Shown: positions 7,672 through 16,785 of the stretch, in pieces
How positions within the stretch are numbered: the stretch's first letter is position 1
Layout: every line of letters starts with the position of its first letter
Source of the DNA: Collimonas sp. PA-H2
GTDB taxonomy: Bacteria; Pseudomonadota; Gammaproteobacteria; Burkholderiales; Burkholderiaceae_D
Direction: 5' to 3'
DNA: 64,000 nucleotides
Assembly: GCF_002564105.1 (NCBI RefSeq)
Contig: NZ_PDBX01000001.1
Location: forward strand, 3,472,001 to 3,536,000
Notes under the pieces: generated by a model
Told to the model about the DNA's origin: nothing
The model's database searches: none
Seen by the model: the letters and a program-made list of their open reading frames with translations, nothing else
Position numbers and translations under genes: made by a program

Positions 7672-7747
7672 TGGCTCCCCGACCTGGACTCGAACCAGGG
7701 ACCTGCGGATTAACAGTCCGTCGCTCTACCAACTGAGCTATCAGGGA
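7672..7747 (-). tRNA. tRNA-Asn (anticodon GTT)
   Basis: A 76-base cloverleaf including encoded CCA. The acceptor stem pairs TCCCTGA with TCGGGGA. The D-loop has AGCTCAGTTGGTAGAGC, the anticodon loop CTGTTAA gives GTT, and the T-arm reads GGTTCGAGTCC. It matches bacterial tRNA-Asn closely. Confidence 0.97.
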
Positions 7748-7797
7748 ATTGGGAAATTAATTTTTTGCGGGAAAAATACCAGATTGCCGGAACAATG

Positions 7798-7826
7798 AAA
7801 AAAGGCCCTCAAGTCTGAGAGCCTTA
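7798..7826 (-). terminator. Intrinsic terminator of tRNA-Leu
   Basis: On the minus strand, AAGGCTCTCA and TGAGGGCCTT pair around a 4-base loop, followed by a run of T. It separates the tRNA-Leu and tRNA-Asn transcripts, so the two tRNAs are not one operon. Confidence 0.85.
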
Positions 7827-7833
7827 TATTCAT

Positions 7834-7920
7834 TGGTGCCGAGAGCCGGAATCGAACCGGCACGCTGTCTCCAGCGCGGGATTTTGAGTCCCGTGCGTCT
7901 ACCTATTCCGCCATCTCGGC
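7834..7920 (-). tRNA. tRNA-Leu (anticodon CAA)
   Basis: An 87-base gene with encoded CCA and the long variable arm of a class II tRNA. The acceptor stem starts GCCGAGA and closes with TCTCGGC. The anticodon loop CTCAAAA gives CAA, which reads UUG. The T-arm is GGTTCGATTCC. Confidence 0.97.
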
Positions 7921-7932
7921 AACGCGTCCGCT

Positions 7933-7961
7933 ATTATGACTTAATTCTGCGGTGCGATCAA
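7933..7961 (-). promoter_or_regulatory. Predicted sigma-70 promoter of tRNA-Leu
   Basis: On the minus strand, TTGATC and CATAAT are separated by exactly 17 bases. The -10 box ends about 12 bases before the tRNA 5' end, which suits a short tRNA leader. Confidence 0.55.
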
Positions 7962-8030
7962 TAGCCTTTGTATATGAACCTGTTGCCCGGAATATCCCGC
8001 CTAGCGCCGATATTTCCTTGGCAACAGGCC

Positions 8031-9749
8031 TTAATTGGCCGCGCGCTGGTACAGGCGGAAGCGTTCATCCCTGTCGGAGGGCCGGCGGCCGGTCCACAGC
8101 AGCTTCCAGTTACCTTTGAACTCGCGCCAGATCGCATCGTCGGACTTGACCGAGATATTGTCCTGGTAGAGCAGGAAATCGCAATGCTGTTGACCGTATT
8201 CGCCGAACGGGATGTCGCCGAAATAGGCGAACGATGCGCGCTGCGCCGGGCCGACGTTGGTGTCCACGCATTGCTTGACGGTCGGCAGATGTTGGTCGAT
8301 CTGCGCGGCGACGCCGGCATAGCTCTTGCTGTAATTGATCCACGGCAGCCACAATGTAGTGAGCAGCAGCCAGCACAGGATCACGCCGCCGGACGACAGC
8401 ACCACGGCGCGCCACAGTACCGAGGGCCGGCGCGACAGGCGCCAGTTCACCAGTAAAATCCAGAATACCGAACCGAGGATGGCGATCGCCAGCGCCATCA
8501 GGTTGAACTCAGGCTTGAAGCCGGGCGCCAGCTTGTAGACGTTCTTGGCGAGCTGCGCCGGCCAGCCGCTTTCCTTGGCGATCCAGGCCAGCCAGATGAA
8601 GGCGGCGCAGGCGGTCAGGGTCATCACCGAGAACCAGTCGACGGCATTGATGGCGCCGCGCTTCATGGTTGGCAGGCCGAATGCGGCCAGGATCACCAGT
8701 GCCGGCAGCAAGGGCAGCAAGATGCCTTCTTCCGGATGCGGATTCAGTAGCAGTACTAGCGTCAGGCTGATGAAAAATGCCAGCGGCAAGGCGATATGCA
8801 GCGTCGAGCGCTGTTCACGCCAGGCGTATACGGCCCAGCCGGCGAACGGCCAGGCCGGCCAAGCAAACCAGATGCCATATTTAAAGTAATACGATAGGGC
8901 GGTCCAGGTTGGCCAGCTCAGTTGCTGCAGATTGAATGTTTCCCAGGCGACGCTGCGGTCGACGCCGTGCGGCAGCAGGGCGCAGCTTGCCGCCAGCCAG
9001 ACGCCGCCGACGAGCAGCGTCACCGGCAAGGTCACCAACAGCAAGTCTTTGACGATCGCTTTTTCCCGCATCAGGGCCAGCGTCAGCAGCCCGCACAGCA
9101 GGGCAAGCGGCAGCACCCAGCCGCGGGTCAGGATCAGCAAGCCGAAGGTCAGGCCGAGCAGGGCGGCGCTGCGGATATTGCGCGCTTCAAACAGGCGCAC
9201 CGCGACATAGATGGAAAACGCTACCAGCGAAATCTGCAGGCTCTTGGCAGTGGCTTCGTGGCTGTGCGACAGCAAGCCCAGGCAGCCCAGGTAGATCAGG
9301 AAAGCGCCGTCGGCCAGGGTGCGGCCGAAGTCTAGCGGTTCAGGCTGGCCGCCAAAGGCCAGCCGTAGCGGTTGCGCTTCGGTGCGCCGGCCCAGCAGAT
9401 AGGTGGCGTACCAGACCGAGAGCGAGCCGACCAGGAAAAACGTCACGGTAGAGAGGCGGGCCGCCAGCGGATCGCTGAGCAGCCAGCCGAACAGTTTGAT
9501 GAACAGCGCGCCTATCCAGTAGGTCAGCGGGCTTTCAGCCGGCATCGGCAAGCCGACGATGTTCGGCGCCAGCCAGTCGGCCAGGCCGCCGTGAGCCATG
9601 GTCCAGGCAATGCCGAAACTGGAGGCATCTTCATTTTTCCAGGGATCGCGCCCGATCAGGCCCGGCAGGATATACAACAATCCCAGTGCCCACAGCCCCC
9701 AGCGTGGCAGTGCGCTGGTGGCGGAAGCAGGGAGACGGACGGGCTTCAT
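8031..9749 (-). CDS. ArnT-like family 39 glycosyltransferase
   Basis: A membrane protein of 572 residues with a long N-terminal periplasmic loop after the first helix (GRDPWKNEDASSFGIAW) and about ten to twelve further hydrophobic segments. The Asp-Glu/Asp pair in DPWKNED is the metal-binding, catalytic loop typical of GT-C family mannosyl- and aminoarabinose transferases. Family members transfer sugars from polyprenyl phosphates to lipid A or proteins; the donor and acceptor are unknown here. The start is either ATG 9749 or the adjoining GTG 9752; neither has a good ribosome binding site. No arn operon genes lie beside it. Confidence 0.8.
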   Translation of the reverse strand: MKPVRLPASATSALPRWGLWALGLLYILPGLIGRDPWKNEDASSFGIAWTMAHGGLADWLAPNIVGLPMPAESPLTYWIGALFIKLFGWLLSDPLAARLSTVTFFLVGSLSVWYATYLLGRRTEAQPLRLAFGGQPEPLDFGRTLADGAFLIYLGCLGLLSHSHEATAKSLQISLVAFSIYVAVRLFEARNIRSAALLGLTFGLLILTRGWVLPLALLCGLLTLALMREKAIVKDLLLVTLPVTLLVGGVWLAASCALLPHGVDRSVAWETFNLQQLSWPTWTALSYYFKYGIWFAWPAWPFAGWAVYAWREQRSTLHIALPLAFFISLTLVLLLNPHPEEGILLPLLPALVILAAFGLPTMKRGAINAVDWFSVMTLTACAAFIWLAWIAKESGWPAQLAKNVYKLAPGFKPEFNLMALAIAILGSVFWILLVNWRLSRRPSVLWRAVVLSSGGVILCWLLLTTLWLPWINYSKSYAGVAAQIDQHLPTVKQCVDTNVGPAQRASFAYFGDIPFGEYGQQHCDFLLYQDNISVKSDDAIWREFKGNWKLLWTGRRPSDRDERFRLYQRAAN

Positions 9750-9922
9750 CACAATGGTATTTGATCAATGTTGAATTGCTGGGTATTGTGCCGGATAGCA
9801 GGGTACTACGCTATTGCTGAGAGTAATTTTTGTTCTTGATGTTCTCAAGCGTACATACAATTATTTACTATTTATCAAAGAGTTAGCTATGCAGAGAGCT
9901 GCCGTCGCGAATCCTGATAAAT

Positions 9923-9950
9923 AAAAAAAGGCAGCCGCAGCTGCCTTTTT
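9923..9950 (-). terminator. Intrinsic terminator of the L31 gene
   Basis: AAAAAAGGCAGC and GCTGCCTTTTT form a symmetrical GC stem with A and T runs on both sides, 16 bases behind the rpmE2 stop on the minus strand. Confidence 0.85.
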
Positions 9951-9965
9951 GAACAAACGGTCGAA

Positions 9966-10235
9966 TTATTGATTCGCGATCGCTGTTTTGGAACCGACAG
10001 TACCGAATTTCTTGCGGAACTTGTCAACGCGGCCGGCGGTGTCGACGATCTTGTGCTGACCGGTGTAGAACGGATGCGATTCCGACGAAACTTCAATCTT
10101 CACCAGAGGGTATTCTTTACCTTCGTGGGTGATGTTTTCGCGAGTCTGGATGGTCGAACGTGTGATGAACTTGAAATCGTTCGACACGTCGTGGAACAGA
10201 ACTTCGCGGTAATTTGGGTGAATGCCGTCTTTCAT
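9966..10235 (-). CDS. rpmE2: 50S ribosomal protein L31 type B
   Basis: An 89-residue protein starting [12 protein letters not shown], the conserved L31 N terminus, and containing SHPFYTGQ and the VDKFRKKFG tail. It lacks the CxxC zinc ribbon of L31 type A, so it is the zinc-independent form (RpmE2/YkgM type). The start at 10235 is preceded by GAGGC, and the upstream extension has no support. In other bacteria type B L31 replaces the zinc form under zinc limitation; here no Zur box was recognised, and whether a type A copy exists cannot be seen from the window. Confidence 0.95.
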   Translation of the reverse strand: MKDGIHPNYREVLFHDVSNDFKFITRSTIQTRENITHEGKEYPLVKIEVSSESHPFYTGQHKIVDTAGRVDKFRKKFGTVGSKTAIANQ

Positions 10236-10332
10236 AATTGCCTCAATTGAGTGGTAGCCAATCAATCACTTCGTCGGTCGTCTTGCTTCTTGACCCGATT
10301 GTCGATCACTTGCCGGGGGTGGAAAACCGCAA

Positions 10333-10338
10333 ATTATA
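10333..10338 (-). promoter_or_regulatory. Predicted -10 element for rpmE2
   Basis: TATAAT is seen on the minus strand about 98 bases upstream of the rpmE2 start; the matching -35 region is weak. The transcript would carry a leader of about 90 bases. Confidence 0.35.
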
Positions 10339-10429
10339 CAATAAATCCCGGCTCGGATTGGGAAAAATCAATGAAATCAGTGCCTTGGATGGGTAAAAGG
10401 GCAGTGTTTCCCTGTTTTCTTTCGTGCCG

Positions 10430-10467
10430 GGAATGCCGGGCGAGCGGCGCCGCTCCCCCAGCATTCC
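10430..10467. terminator. GC-rich hairpin downstream of the MFS gene
   Basis: GGAATGC (10430-10436) pairs with GCATTCC (10461-10467) and encloses the perfect palindrome GAGCGGCGCCGCTC (10442-10455). It starts 14 bases past the stop of the minus-strand MFS gene. There is a T-run only in the plus direction, so termination of the MFS transcript would be imperfect or need Rho. Confidence 0.45.
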
Positions 10468-10481
10468 TAGGTTTTTGAGCG

Positions 10482-11765
10482 TTACACTACAGCGGTTTGA
10501 TTGCCGCTTTTACGGTATAAATACAATGTTGCAATCAAGCCACATATTGCCGCGGCAGTCATCCACATGCCCGGCGCGCCCTTGTCGCCGGTGTATTCGA
10601 TCAGGCCGGTAGCGATGGCCGGGGTGAAACCGCCGAAAATCGCCGTCGCCAGGCTATAGGCCAGTGAAAAGCCTACGGTGCGCACTTCGACCGGCATGAT
10701 TTCGGTCAGGGCCACCACCATTGCGCCGTTATAGCTGGCGTACAGGAAGGACAGCCACAGCTCGACCATCAGCATCTTCTGGAAAGTCGGATCGGCCACC
10801 AGCCACGACATGGCCGGATAGGCGGTCAGGATGGTGAGGACGGTAAACGCTATCAGCAGCGGCTTGCGGCCGATGCGGTCGGACAGCGCGCCCATCACCG
10901 GCAGCCAGATGAAGTTTGAAATGCCGATGCAGAAGGTCACCAGCAGGGCATCGGTGGTGCTCAGGTGCAGCACGCTCTTGCCGAAGGTCGGCGTGTAGAC
11001 CGTGATCAGGTAGAACGATACGGTGGTCATCGAGACCAGCATCATGCCGGCAATCACCAGGCCCCAGTTATCCACCATCGAGCGCAGGATTTCGCGTACC
11101 GGCGGCTTGTGCTTGCGCGCCATGAATTCCTCGGTCTCCTGCAGCGAGCGGCGAATCACGAACAGCACCGGCACGATCATGCAGCCGATGAAGAACGGCA
11201 CGCGCCAGCCCCAGTCGGCGATCTGTGCCGGCTGCAGCCATACTTGCAGGCCGAAGCCGAGCGCCGCGGCGACGATGATCGCCACTTGCTGGCTGGCGGA
11301 CTGCCAGCTGACATAGAAACCCTTGTTGCCCGGCGTCGCCATTTCCGACAGATAGACCGAGACGCCGCCCAGTTCCACTCCAGCCGAAAAGCCTTGCAGC
11401 AGACGCCCGATCAAGACCAGGAACGGCGCCGCATAGCCGATGGTGGCGTAGCCCGGCACGAAAGCAATCAGCATGGTGCCGAGCGCCATCAGCGCCAGCG
11501 TCGTGATCAAGCCTTTGCGGCGGCCCACCCGGTCGATATAGGCGCCGAGGATGATGGCGCCCAGCGGACGCATCAGGAAGCCGGCGCCGAAGGTCATGAA
11601 GGTCAGCATCAGCGAGGCAAATTCGTCGCCGACCGGGAAAAATGTCTTGGAGATGTAGGTCGCGTAAAAACCGAACAGGAAGAAATCGAACATCTCCATG
11701 AAGTTACCGCTGGTAACCCGCAGAACTGTGCCGAATTTCGATTGGCTGGATTGTGTAGTCGCCAT
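10482..11765 (-). CDS. MFS transporter, citrate/tricarballylate-proton symporter type
   Basis: A 427-residue major facilitator with twelve predicted helices. The N terminus [19 protein letters not shown] and the loop 2-3 motif [12 protein letters not shown] place it in the metabolite:H+ symporter branch, closest by eye to the citrate carrier CitA and tricarballylate carrier TcuC. The second half has the matching LSDRIGRKP repeat of the loop motif. It should import citrate or a related tricarboxylate with protons across the inner membrane. It is a single gene; neighbours give no hint of the substrate. Confidence 0.85.
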   Translation of the reverse strand: MATTQSSQSKFGTVLRVTSGNFMEMFDFFLFGFYATYISKTFFPVGDEFASLMLTFMTFGAGFLMRPLGAIILGAYIDRVGRRKGLITTLALMALGTMLIAFVPGYATIGYAAPFLVLIGRLLQGFSAGVELGGVSVYLSEMATPGNKGFYVSWQSASQQVAIIVAAALGFGLQVWLQPAQIADWGWRVPFFIGCMIVPVLFVIRRSLQETEEFMARKHKPPVREILRSMVDNWGLVIAGMMLVSMTTVSFYLITVYTPTFGKSVLHLSTTDALLVTFCIGISNFIWLPVMGALSDRIGRKPLLIAFTVLTILTAYPAMSWLVADPTFQKMLMVELWLSFLYASYNGAMVVALTEIMPVEVRTVGFSLAYSLATAIFGGFTPAIATGLIEYTGDKGAPGMWMTAAAICGLIATLYLYRKSGNQTAVV

Positions 11766-11929
11766 TATGTGCTTGCGAAAAAGGAGGTTCGCAAGGATAG
11801 CATTTAACCGGAAGGCTTGTTTTGACTATGTAGGATGATTCTGTACGTATCCGTTGCTTAAAATCATTAATTGCATCGTTTGACTGCCGCTTCAGGGGAG
11901 AAGTGCGCTGCCCTCATTTCGCAACGCGA

Positions 11930-11968
11930 AAAAAAATCCGACGTGCTTGCGCAGATCAGATTTTTTTG
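11930..11968 (-). terminator. Intrinsic terminator of rho
   Basis: On the minus strand, AAAAAAATCTGA and TCGGATTTTTTTT pair with one G-T wobble around a 14-base loop and end in a T-run, about 44 bases past the rho stop codon. Confidence 0.7.
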
Positions 11969-12011
11969 GCTTCCGGTTACAGCTGGCTGCAACCGGAACG
12001 TCCAACGTTGA

Positions 12012-13274
12012 TCAGCCGCCCCGTCGCATCATGTCGAAAAATTCGGCATTGTTCTTGGTTGACTTCATCTTGTCGAGGATGAACTCCATCGCTTCGATTT
12101 CATCCATGCTGTACAGCAGCTTGCGCAGCACCCAGATCTTTTGCAGCTGGTCAGGCTTGATCAGCAATTCTTCGCGGCGGGTGCCGGACTTGTTGAGGTT
12201 GATAGACGGGTACACGCGCTTCTCGGCGAGGCGGCGTTCCAGGTGGACTTCCATGTTGCCGGTACCCTTGAATTCTTCGTAGATCACGTCATCCATGCGG
12301 CTGCCGGTTTCGATCAGGGCGGTAGCGATGATGGTCAGCGAACCGCCTTCTTCGATGTTGCGGGCGGCGCCGAAGAAACGCTTCGGACGTTGCAGCGCGT
12401 TGGCGTCGACACCACCGGTCAGCACCTTGCCGGAAGCCGGGATCACGGTGTTGTAGGCGCGTGCCAGGCGGGTGATCGAGTCCAGCAGGATCACCACGTC
12501 TTTTTTCATTTCAACCAGGCGCTTGGCTTTTTCCAGCACCATTTCGGCGACTTGTACGTGACGTGTGGCCGGTTCGTCGAAAGTGGATGCAACCACTTCG
12601 CCGCGCACCGAGCGCTGCATTTCTGTCACTTCTTCCGGACGTTCGTCGATCAGCAGGACGATCATCACGGTGTCGGGATGGTTGGTGGTGATGGCATGCG
12701 CAATGTGCTGCAGCATGACCGATTTACCGGACTTCGGCGACGCCACCAGCAGGCCGCGCTGGCCCTTGCCGATAGGCGCGATCATGTCGATGATGCGGCC
12801 GGTGATGTTTTCTTCGCCGCGCATGTCGCGTTCCAGCGGCAGCGGCTTGTTCGGGTGCAGCGGCGTCAGGTTTTCAAACAGGATGCGGTGCTTCGACGCT
12901 TCCGGCGATTCGCCGTTGACCTTGTCGACCTTGACCAGTGCGAAATAGCGCTCGCCGTCTTTCGGCGTACGCACTTCACCTTCGATCGAATCGCCGGTGT
13001 GCAGGTTGAAGCGGCGGATCTGCGAAGGCGAAATATAAATGTCGTCGGTGGACGCCATGTAGCTGGCGTCGGGCGAGCGCAGGAAGCCAAAGCCGTCAGG
13101 CAGGACTTCGAGGGCGCCGTCGCCAAAAATCTGTTCTCCTGATTTCGCGCGCTTTTTCAGGATCGCGAACATCAGCTCTTGTTTGCGCAAACGCGCCGCG
13201 TTATCGATGTCCAGGCCGATTGCCATTTCTAGCAGGGCGGAGACGTGTAACGCCTTCAATTCAGATAAATGCAT
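12012..13274 (-). CDS. rho: Transcription termination factor Rho
   Basis: A 420-residue protein of normal Rho length. An N-terminal helical domain starts [12 protein letters not shown]. The cold-shock-like RNA-binding domain includes GFGFLRS near residues 61-67. Walker A, SPKSGKS, is near residues 179-185, and Walker [11 protein letters not shown], lies further on. The hexameric ATPase pulls RNA from polymerase to end transcription. ATG 13274 was chosen because it gives the family N terminus; the open frame upstream has no homology. It lies 104 bases behind trxA on the same strand, the common trxA-rho order. Confidence 0.98.
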   Translation of the reverse strand: MHLSELKALHVSALLEMAIGLDIDNAARLRKQELMFAILKKRAKSGEQIFGDGALEVLPDGFGFLRSPDASYMASTDDIYISPSQIRRFNLHTGDSIEGEVRTPKDGERYFALVKVDKVNGESPEASKHRILFENLTPLHPNKPLPLERDMRGEENITGRIIDMIAPIGKGQRGLLVASPKSGKSVMLQHIAHAITTNHPDTVMIVLLIDERPEEVTEMQRSVRGEVVASTFDEPATRHVQVAEMVLEKAKRLVEMKKDVVILLDSITRLARAYNTVIPASGKVLTGGVDANALQRPKRFFGAARNIEEGGSLTIIATALIETGSRMDDVIYEEFKGTGNMEVHLERRLAEKRVYPSINLNKSGTRREELLIKPDQLQKIWVLRKLLYSMDEIEAMEFILDKMKSTKNNAEFFDMMRRGG

Positions 13275-13378
13275 AGGTATGAGTGTCCCGGGATGGGAAA
13301 TATTGGGTGGGGGAGGGAACTGCGTGGTGTAGTCAGTAAAACACAAGCGGCGATGCGGGCGCACCGCCGCGGTTGTTA

Positions 13379-13705
13379 TTATAGGTTTTGATCGATGAAT
13401 GCAGTCAGCTGGCCCTTGGCCAATGCGCCGACTTTTTGAGCGGCAGGAACGCCGTTCTTGAACAGGATCAGTGTCGGGATGCCGCGGATGCCGTGCTTGG
13501 CCGGTACTGCCTGGTTGGAATCCACATCCAGCTTGACGATCTGCAGCTTGTCGCCGTATTCCTTGGCGACTTCTTCCAGGATAGGGGCGATCATCTTGCA
13601 TGGGCCGCACCACTCAGCCCAGAAATCGACCAGGACCGGTTTGTCGGATTTGAGTACGTCTGCTTCAAAAGCTGCGTCGGATGTGTGTTTAATATGTTCG
13701 CTCAT
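13379..13705 (-). CDS. trxA: Thioredoxin 1
   Basis: A 108-residue thioredoxin with the redox motif WCGPC (Cys33, Cys36), the buried Asp in VDFWAEW, and the cis-proline loop [11 protein letters not shown]. It is a cytoplasmic general disulfide reductase acting with thioredoxin reductase. A GAGG-like ribosome binding site precedes the ATG. It is transcribed towards rho, whose leader starts at once after it. Confidence 0.97.
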   Translation of the reverse strand: MSEHIKHTSDAAFEADVLKSDKPVLVDFWAEWCGPCKMIAPILEEVAKEYGDKLQIVKLDVDSNQAVPAKHGIRGIPTLILFKNGVPAAQKVGALAKGQLTAFIDQNL

Positions 13706-14037
13706 GGTTTCCTCAGTGTGAGGGGAAAATAATCAATGTGTGCCAAGACGACTTACCATTCCTGCTTGGTGGCTGCCTGCGGCGTTCCCTATTCTAGTGA
13801 ATAAGTGGGGATGCCGTGCGCGAATTCAAGTTTCTGTGGGTGTGGTAAGAGGTGTTGCGGCGGGATATTCACTAAATAATAACCGATTTTGATAAAAAGT
13901 GTGGTGCATGATCTTATTTTGCAGCGTTTTTTTGAGGGGCTCGCATAAAATGACAGGTAATTGTTGCAAAAAAAGCCCCTCGCCAAAGCATCTGTTTGCG
14001 AGGCGGTACGCATATCCGCAACACCTCAGTGAGTCTC
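13706..14037. other. Intergenic region between trxA and the nuclease gene
   Basis: A divergent region of 332 bases with no supported gene. It holds an 8-bp inverted repeat GAGGGGCT (13934-13941) and AGCCCCTC (13974-13981) with T7 before the first arm and A-rich DNA before the second. The promoters of trxA and of the nuclease-helicase pair must lie here but none is clear. Confidence 0.5.
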
Positions 14038-16785
14038 ATGTCCTTAAAGTCCATACACATTGCGCCTTCTGTCAACTTCTGGCCTGCCGCCGCGAGCGCC
14101 TTGCTGGCGGCCTGCCGTGGGGACAATGACGATATGCGCGATTTCTCGCACTGGCGAGTGATCCTGCCGACCTTTGCTCATGCACAGCAGCTGAAAGCGG
14201 CGCTCAGCGCGCAACTGGGCGGGACCTTCCTGCCGCCGCAATTCTTTACGCTGTCCGGTTTGCTGATGACCATGCCGCCGTTGCCGAATGTATTGCCGGC
14301 CAGCGAGCGGCTGATGCGGCTGTATGCCGAACTGCGCCAGCATGGCTGGCTGAAAAAATTGTTCACCGCGCGCCGCAATGCCGATCTGCTGCCCTTGGCT
14401 CAAACCTTGTTAGCGCTATCAGATGAATTGACGCAAGCTATGCTGCCGTCGCTGCACACGAGCGGCGATGGAGACGATGGCAGCGATGGCGACGAGATCG
14501 CGCAACGCTGGCAGCACGCGCTGGAACAATTGTCGCCAGACGCACGCAAGCTGCTGTCGGATGAAACCCAGCTGGTGTGGTCGATCTGGAAAAGCCAGCT
14601 GGATGCCGACGATGCGATCGCCGCCCGCTTTGGTCAAATGTTGCAGCTGGCCGGGAGCGCCAGCCAGCCCATGGTCTGGATCAGTTCGGTGGCGCCGGAA
14701 CCATTGGAGCAAGCCTTCCTCGATGCCTATGCGCGGCAACAGCAAGTATTGACGATCACGCTCGACTGGCGCGCTCCGGCCTTATTGCCGGTTTATGCGC
14801 TGGCTTGGCCGGAGATGGTGGAAGCCGCCAGCGCCGCCGGGCCGGCGGAACATGCGGCGCATGATTATGCGCTCTCCACTGAACTGGCATTGTGCGCAGC
14901 GCAGAGCGTCGAAGATGAAGCAGTGCAGGGCGCGCAAATGGTGATCGACTGGCTGCAGGCCGGCAAGAGCAATCTGGCGATCGTGGCGCAGGACCGGGTA
15001 GTGGCGCGGCGCATCCGCGCCTTGCTGGAGCGGGCACAGATCCATGTGGCGGATGAAACCGGCTGGAAGCTGTCGACCACCCGCGCCGCCTCAGCCATCT
15101 CGGCCTGGTTCGATGTGATTGCCGCGCGTGGCGAAACCACTGCCTTGCTCGATTTGTTGAAGTCGCCGTTCGTCCTGAACCAAGCGTCCAGCGATCTGCT
15201 GCACGATGCACAGGACAGCATTGCCAACAAATCGGCGCTGGTGATGAAGATAGAACTGCTGCTGCGGCGTGCCAACGTGCTCGGTGAATGGCGCGCGGTA
15301 ACCAGCGCGCTCAGCGCGGCGCCGGCCGAGCAGAAGGCGGTGGCCTTGCTGGCGCAGCAGGCCGGCTTGTTCAGTGGCCGCAAGAATCTGCGCGACTGGA
15401 TCGCCACCACTACCGCGGCGCTCGACACGCTGGGCATCAGCGCAGCGCTGAATGCCGATTCGGCCGGCCAGCAGATCCTGCAGCTGCTGCAGAATATCGC
15501 GCCGCCGGGCAATGATTTTTCTGCCCTGTTTTCGTTTCCCGAATGGCGCGCACTGGTCAACCTGCAACTGGACGACACTAGCTTCATCAGCGCCATCAAC
15601 GACCGTCGGGTAGTGATGCTGCCGCTGAACGGCGCCCGCTTGCGCAGTTTCGATGCCGTGCTGATGGTCGGCGCGGATGCCGATCACCTGCCGTCGCAGC
15701 CGCAGGAAACCCTGTTCTTCGCCAACACCGTACGGCGCGAACTGGGCCTGGCGACACGTGAAAGCCGGCAGCGCCAGCAATTGCGCGACGTGGTCGAACT
15801 GCTGGCCATGAATCCGCAAGTGGTGCTGTCCTGGCAGGCGCACAAGGATGGCGAACCGAACCCGGTCAGTCCCTGGATCCAGCGCCTGCAGTTGGCGCTG
15901 GCGCGCGCTGCTGCGCCCGCATTGCCAGAGCTGCGGGCGGCGATTGCCGTGCAGTGTTTGCAGCCGGCGCCATCGCGCATGCCGGCGCCGGCCGCCGCGC
16001 AGCTGACGCCAGGCCGGCTGACCGCCAGCGCCTACAACAGTTTCATCGCCTGTCCTTACCAGTTCTTCGCACGCCGCATGCTGGGCCTGGCCTCGCTCGA
16101 TGAGTTATCCGACCTGCCGGAGAAGCGCGATTACGGCGGCTGGCTGCATGAGATCTTGGAGACCTACCACGAAGCCCTAAGGGACCAGCCGCTGCCGCAG
16201 CAGCAGCGCGAAGCCTTGCTGACGGCCATATCGAAAAAGCTGTTCGATGCCGTCATCAGCAAGAATGCAGCCGCGCTGGGCTATTACGCGCGCTGGCAAA
16301 AGGTGATCGCGCCGTATGTGGCTTGGGCCAATGAACACGAGGCCGCAGGATGGCGCTTTGTGTTTGGCGAACAGGCTTATGAAAAGCTGTTGCCGCTGGC
16401 GGATCGCGACCTGACCTTGCACGGCCGCATCGACCGCATCGACGAAAACGATGGCGGCGAACGCGCCGTGCTCGACTACAAGACCAACAACCTGCTGGTG
16501 CTGAACAAGAAACTGAAAGACCACGAAGACCATCAACTGGCGTTCTACGGCTTGCTGTCCGACCGGCCGGTGGCCTCGGCGCATTACGTCGCGCTGGAGA
16601 CCACCAAGGACAAGGTCGGCGACGTCAGCGCGCCAGACTATGAGCAGGCGCAAGGCGCGCTGGCGGCGCAGATAAAAATCAACGTCGAGGCGATTGCCGG
16701 CGGCGTCGGCCTGCCCGCCAACGGCGTCGCTTCGGTCTGCCAGTATTGCGATGTGCGCGGCTTGTGCCGCAAGGGAGCGTGGTGA
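14038..16785 (+). CDS. AddB-like inactivated-helicase nuclease of a RecBCD-type complex
   Basis: A 915-residue protein. The N-terminal two thirds resemble a UvrD-like helicase fold without a functional Walker A. The C terminus holds a PD-(D/E)XK nuclease with GRIDRIDE and the catalytic DYKTNN. Cys residues flank the nuclease (FIACPYQFF, and CQYCDVRGLC near the end), the pattern of the AddB [4Fe-4S] cluster. With its partner it should process double-strand breaks for homologous recombination. ATG 14038 gives the conserved N terminus; the TTG at 13996 seems less likely. Its stop TGA overlaps the ATG of the helicase gene, so the two subunits are translationally coupled. Confidence 0.85.
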   Translation: MSLKSIHIAPSVNFWPAAASALLAACRGDNDDMRDFSHWRVILPTFAHAQQLKAALSAQLGGTFLPPQFFTLSGLLMTMPPLPNVLPASERLMRLYAELRQHGWLKKLFTARRNADLLPLAQTLLALSDELTQAMLPSLHTSGDGDDGSDGDEIAQRWQHALEQLSPDARKLLSDETQLVWSIWKSQLDADDAIAARFGQMLQLAGSASQPMVWISSVAPEPLEQAFLDAYARQQQVLTITLDWRAPALLPVYALAWPEMVEAASAAGPAEHAAHDYALSTELALCAAQSVEDEAVQGAQMVIDWLQAGKSNLAIVAQDRVVARRIRALLERAQIHVADETGWKLSTTRAASAISAWFDVIAARGETTALLDLLKSPFVLNQASSDLLHDAQDSIANKSALVMKIELLLRRANVLGEWRAVTSALSAAPAEQKAVALLAQQAGLFSGRKNLRDWIATTTAALDTLGISAALNADSAGQQILQLLQNIAPPGNDFSALFSFPEWRALVNLQLDDTSFISAINDRRVVMLPLNGARLRSFDAVLMVGADADHLPSQPQETLFFANTVRRELGLATRESRQRQQLRDVVELLAMNPQVVLSWQAHKDGEPNPVSPWIQRLQLALARAAAPALPELRAAIAVQCLQPAPSRMPAPAAAQLTPGRLTASAYNSFIACPYQFFARRMLGLASLDELSDLPEKRDYGGWLHEILETYHEALRDQPLPQQQREALLTAISKKLFDAVISKNAAALGYYARWQKVIAPYVAWANEHEAAGWRFVFGEQAYEKLLPLADRDLTLHGRIDRIDENDGGERAVLDYKTNNLLVLNKKLKDHEDHQLAFYGLLSDRPVASAHYVALETTKDKVGDVSAPDYEQAQGALAAQIKINVEAIAGGVGLPANGVASVCQYCDVRGLCRKGAW

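Noticed and set aside
7493..7732. N-terminal extension of the glycerophosphodiesterase frame
   Set aside because: It would run through the tRNA-Asn gene and its terminator and put 80 residues before the signal peptide; the site AAGGA supports the start at 7492.
13275..13613. An upstream extension of rho through the trxA gene
   Set aside because: The added residues come from antisense or shifted thioredoxin sequence; Rho normally starts MHLSELK.
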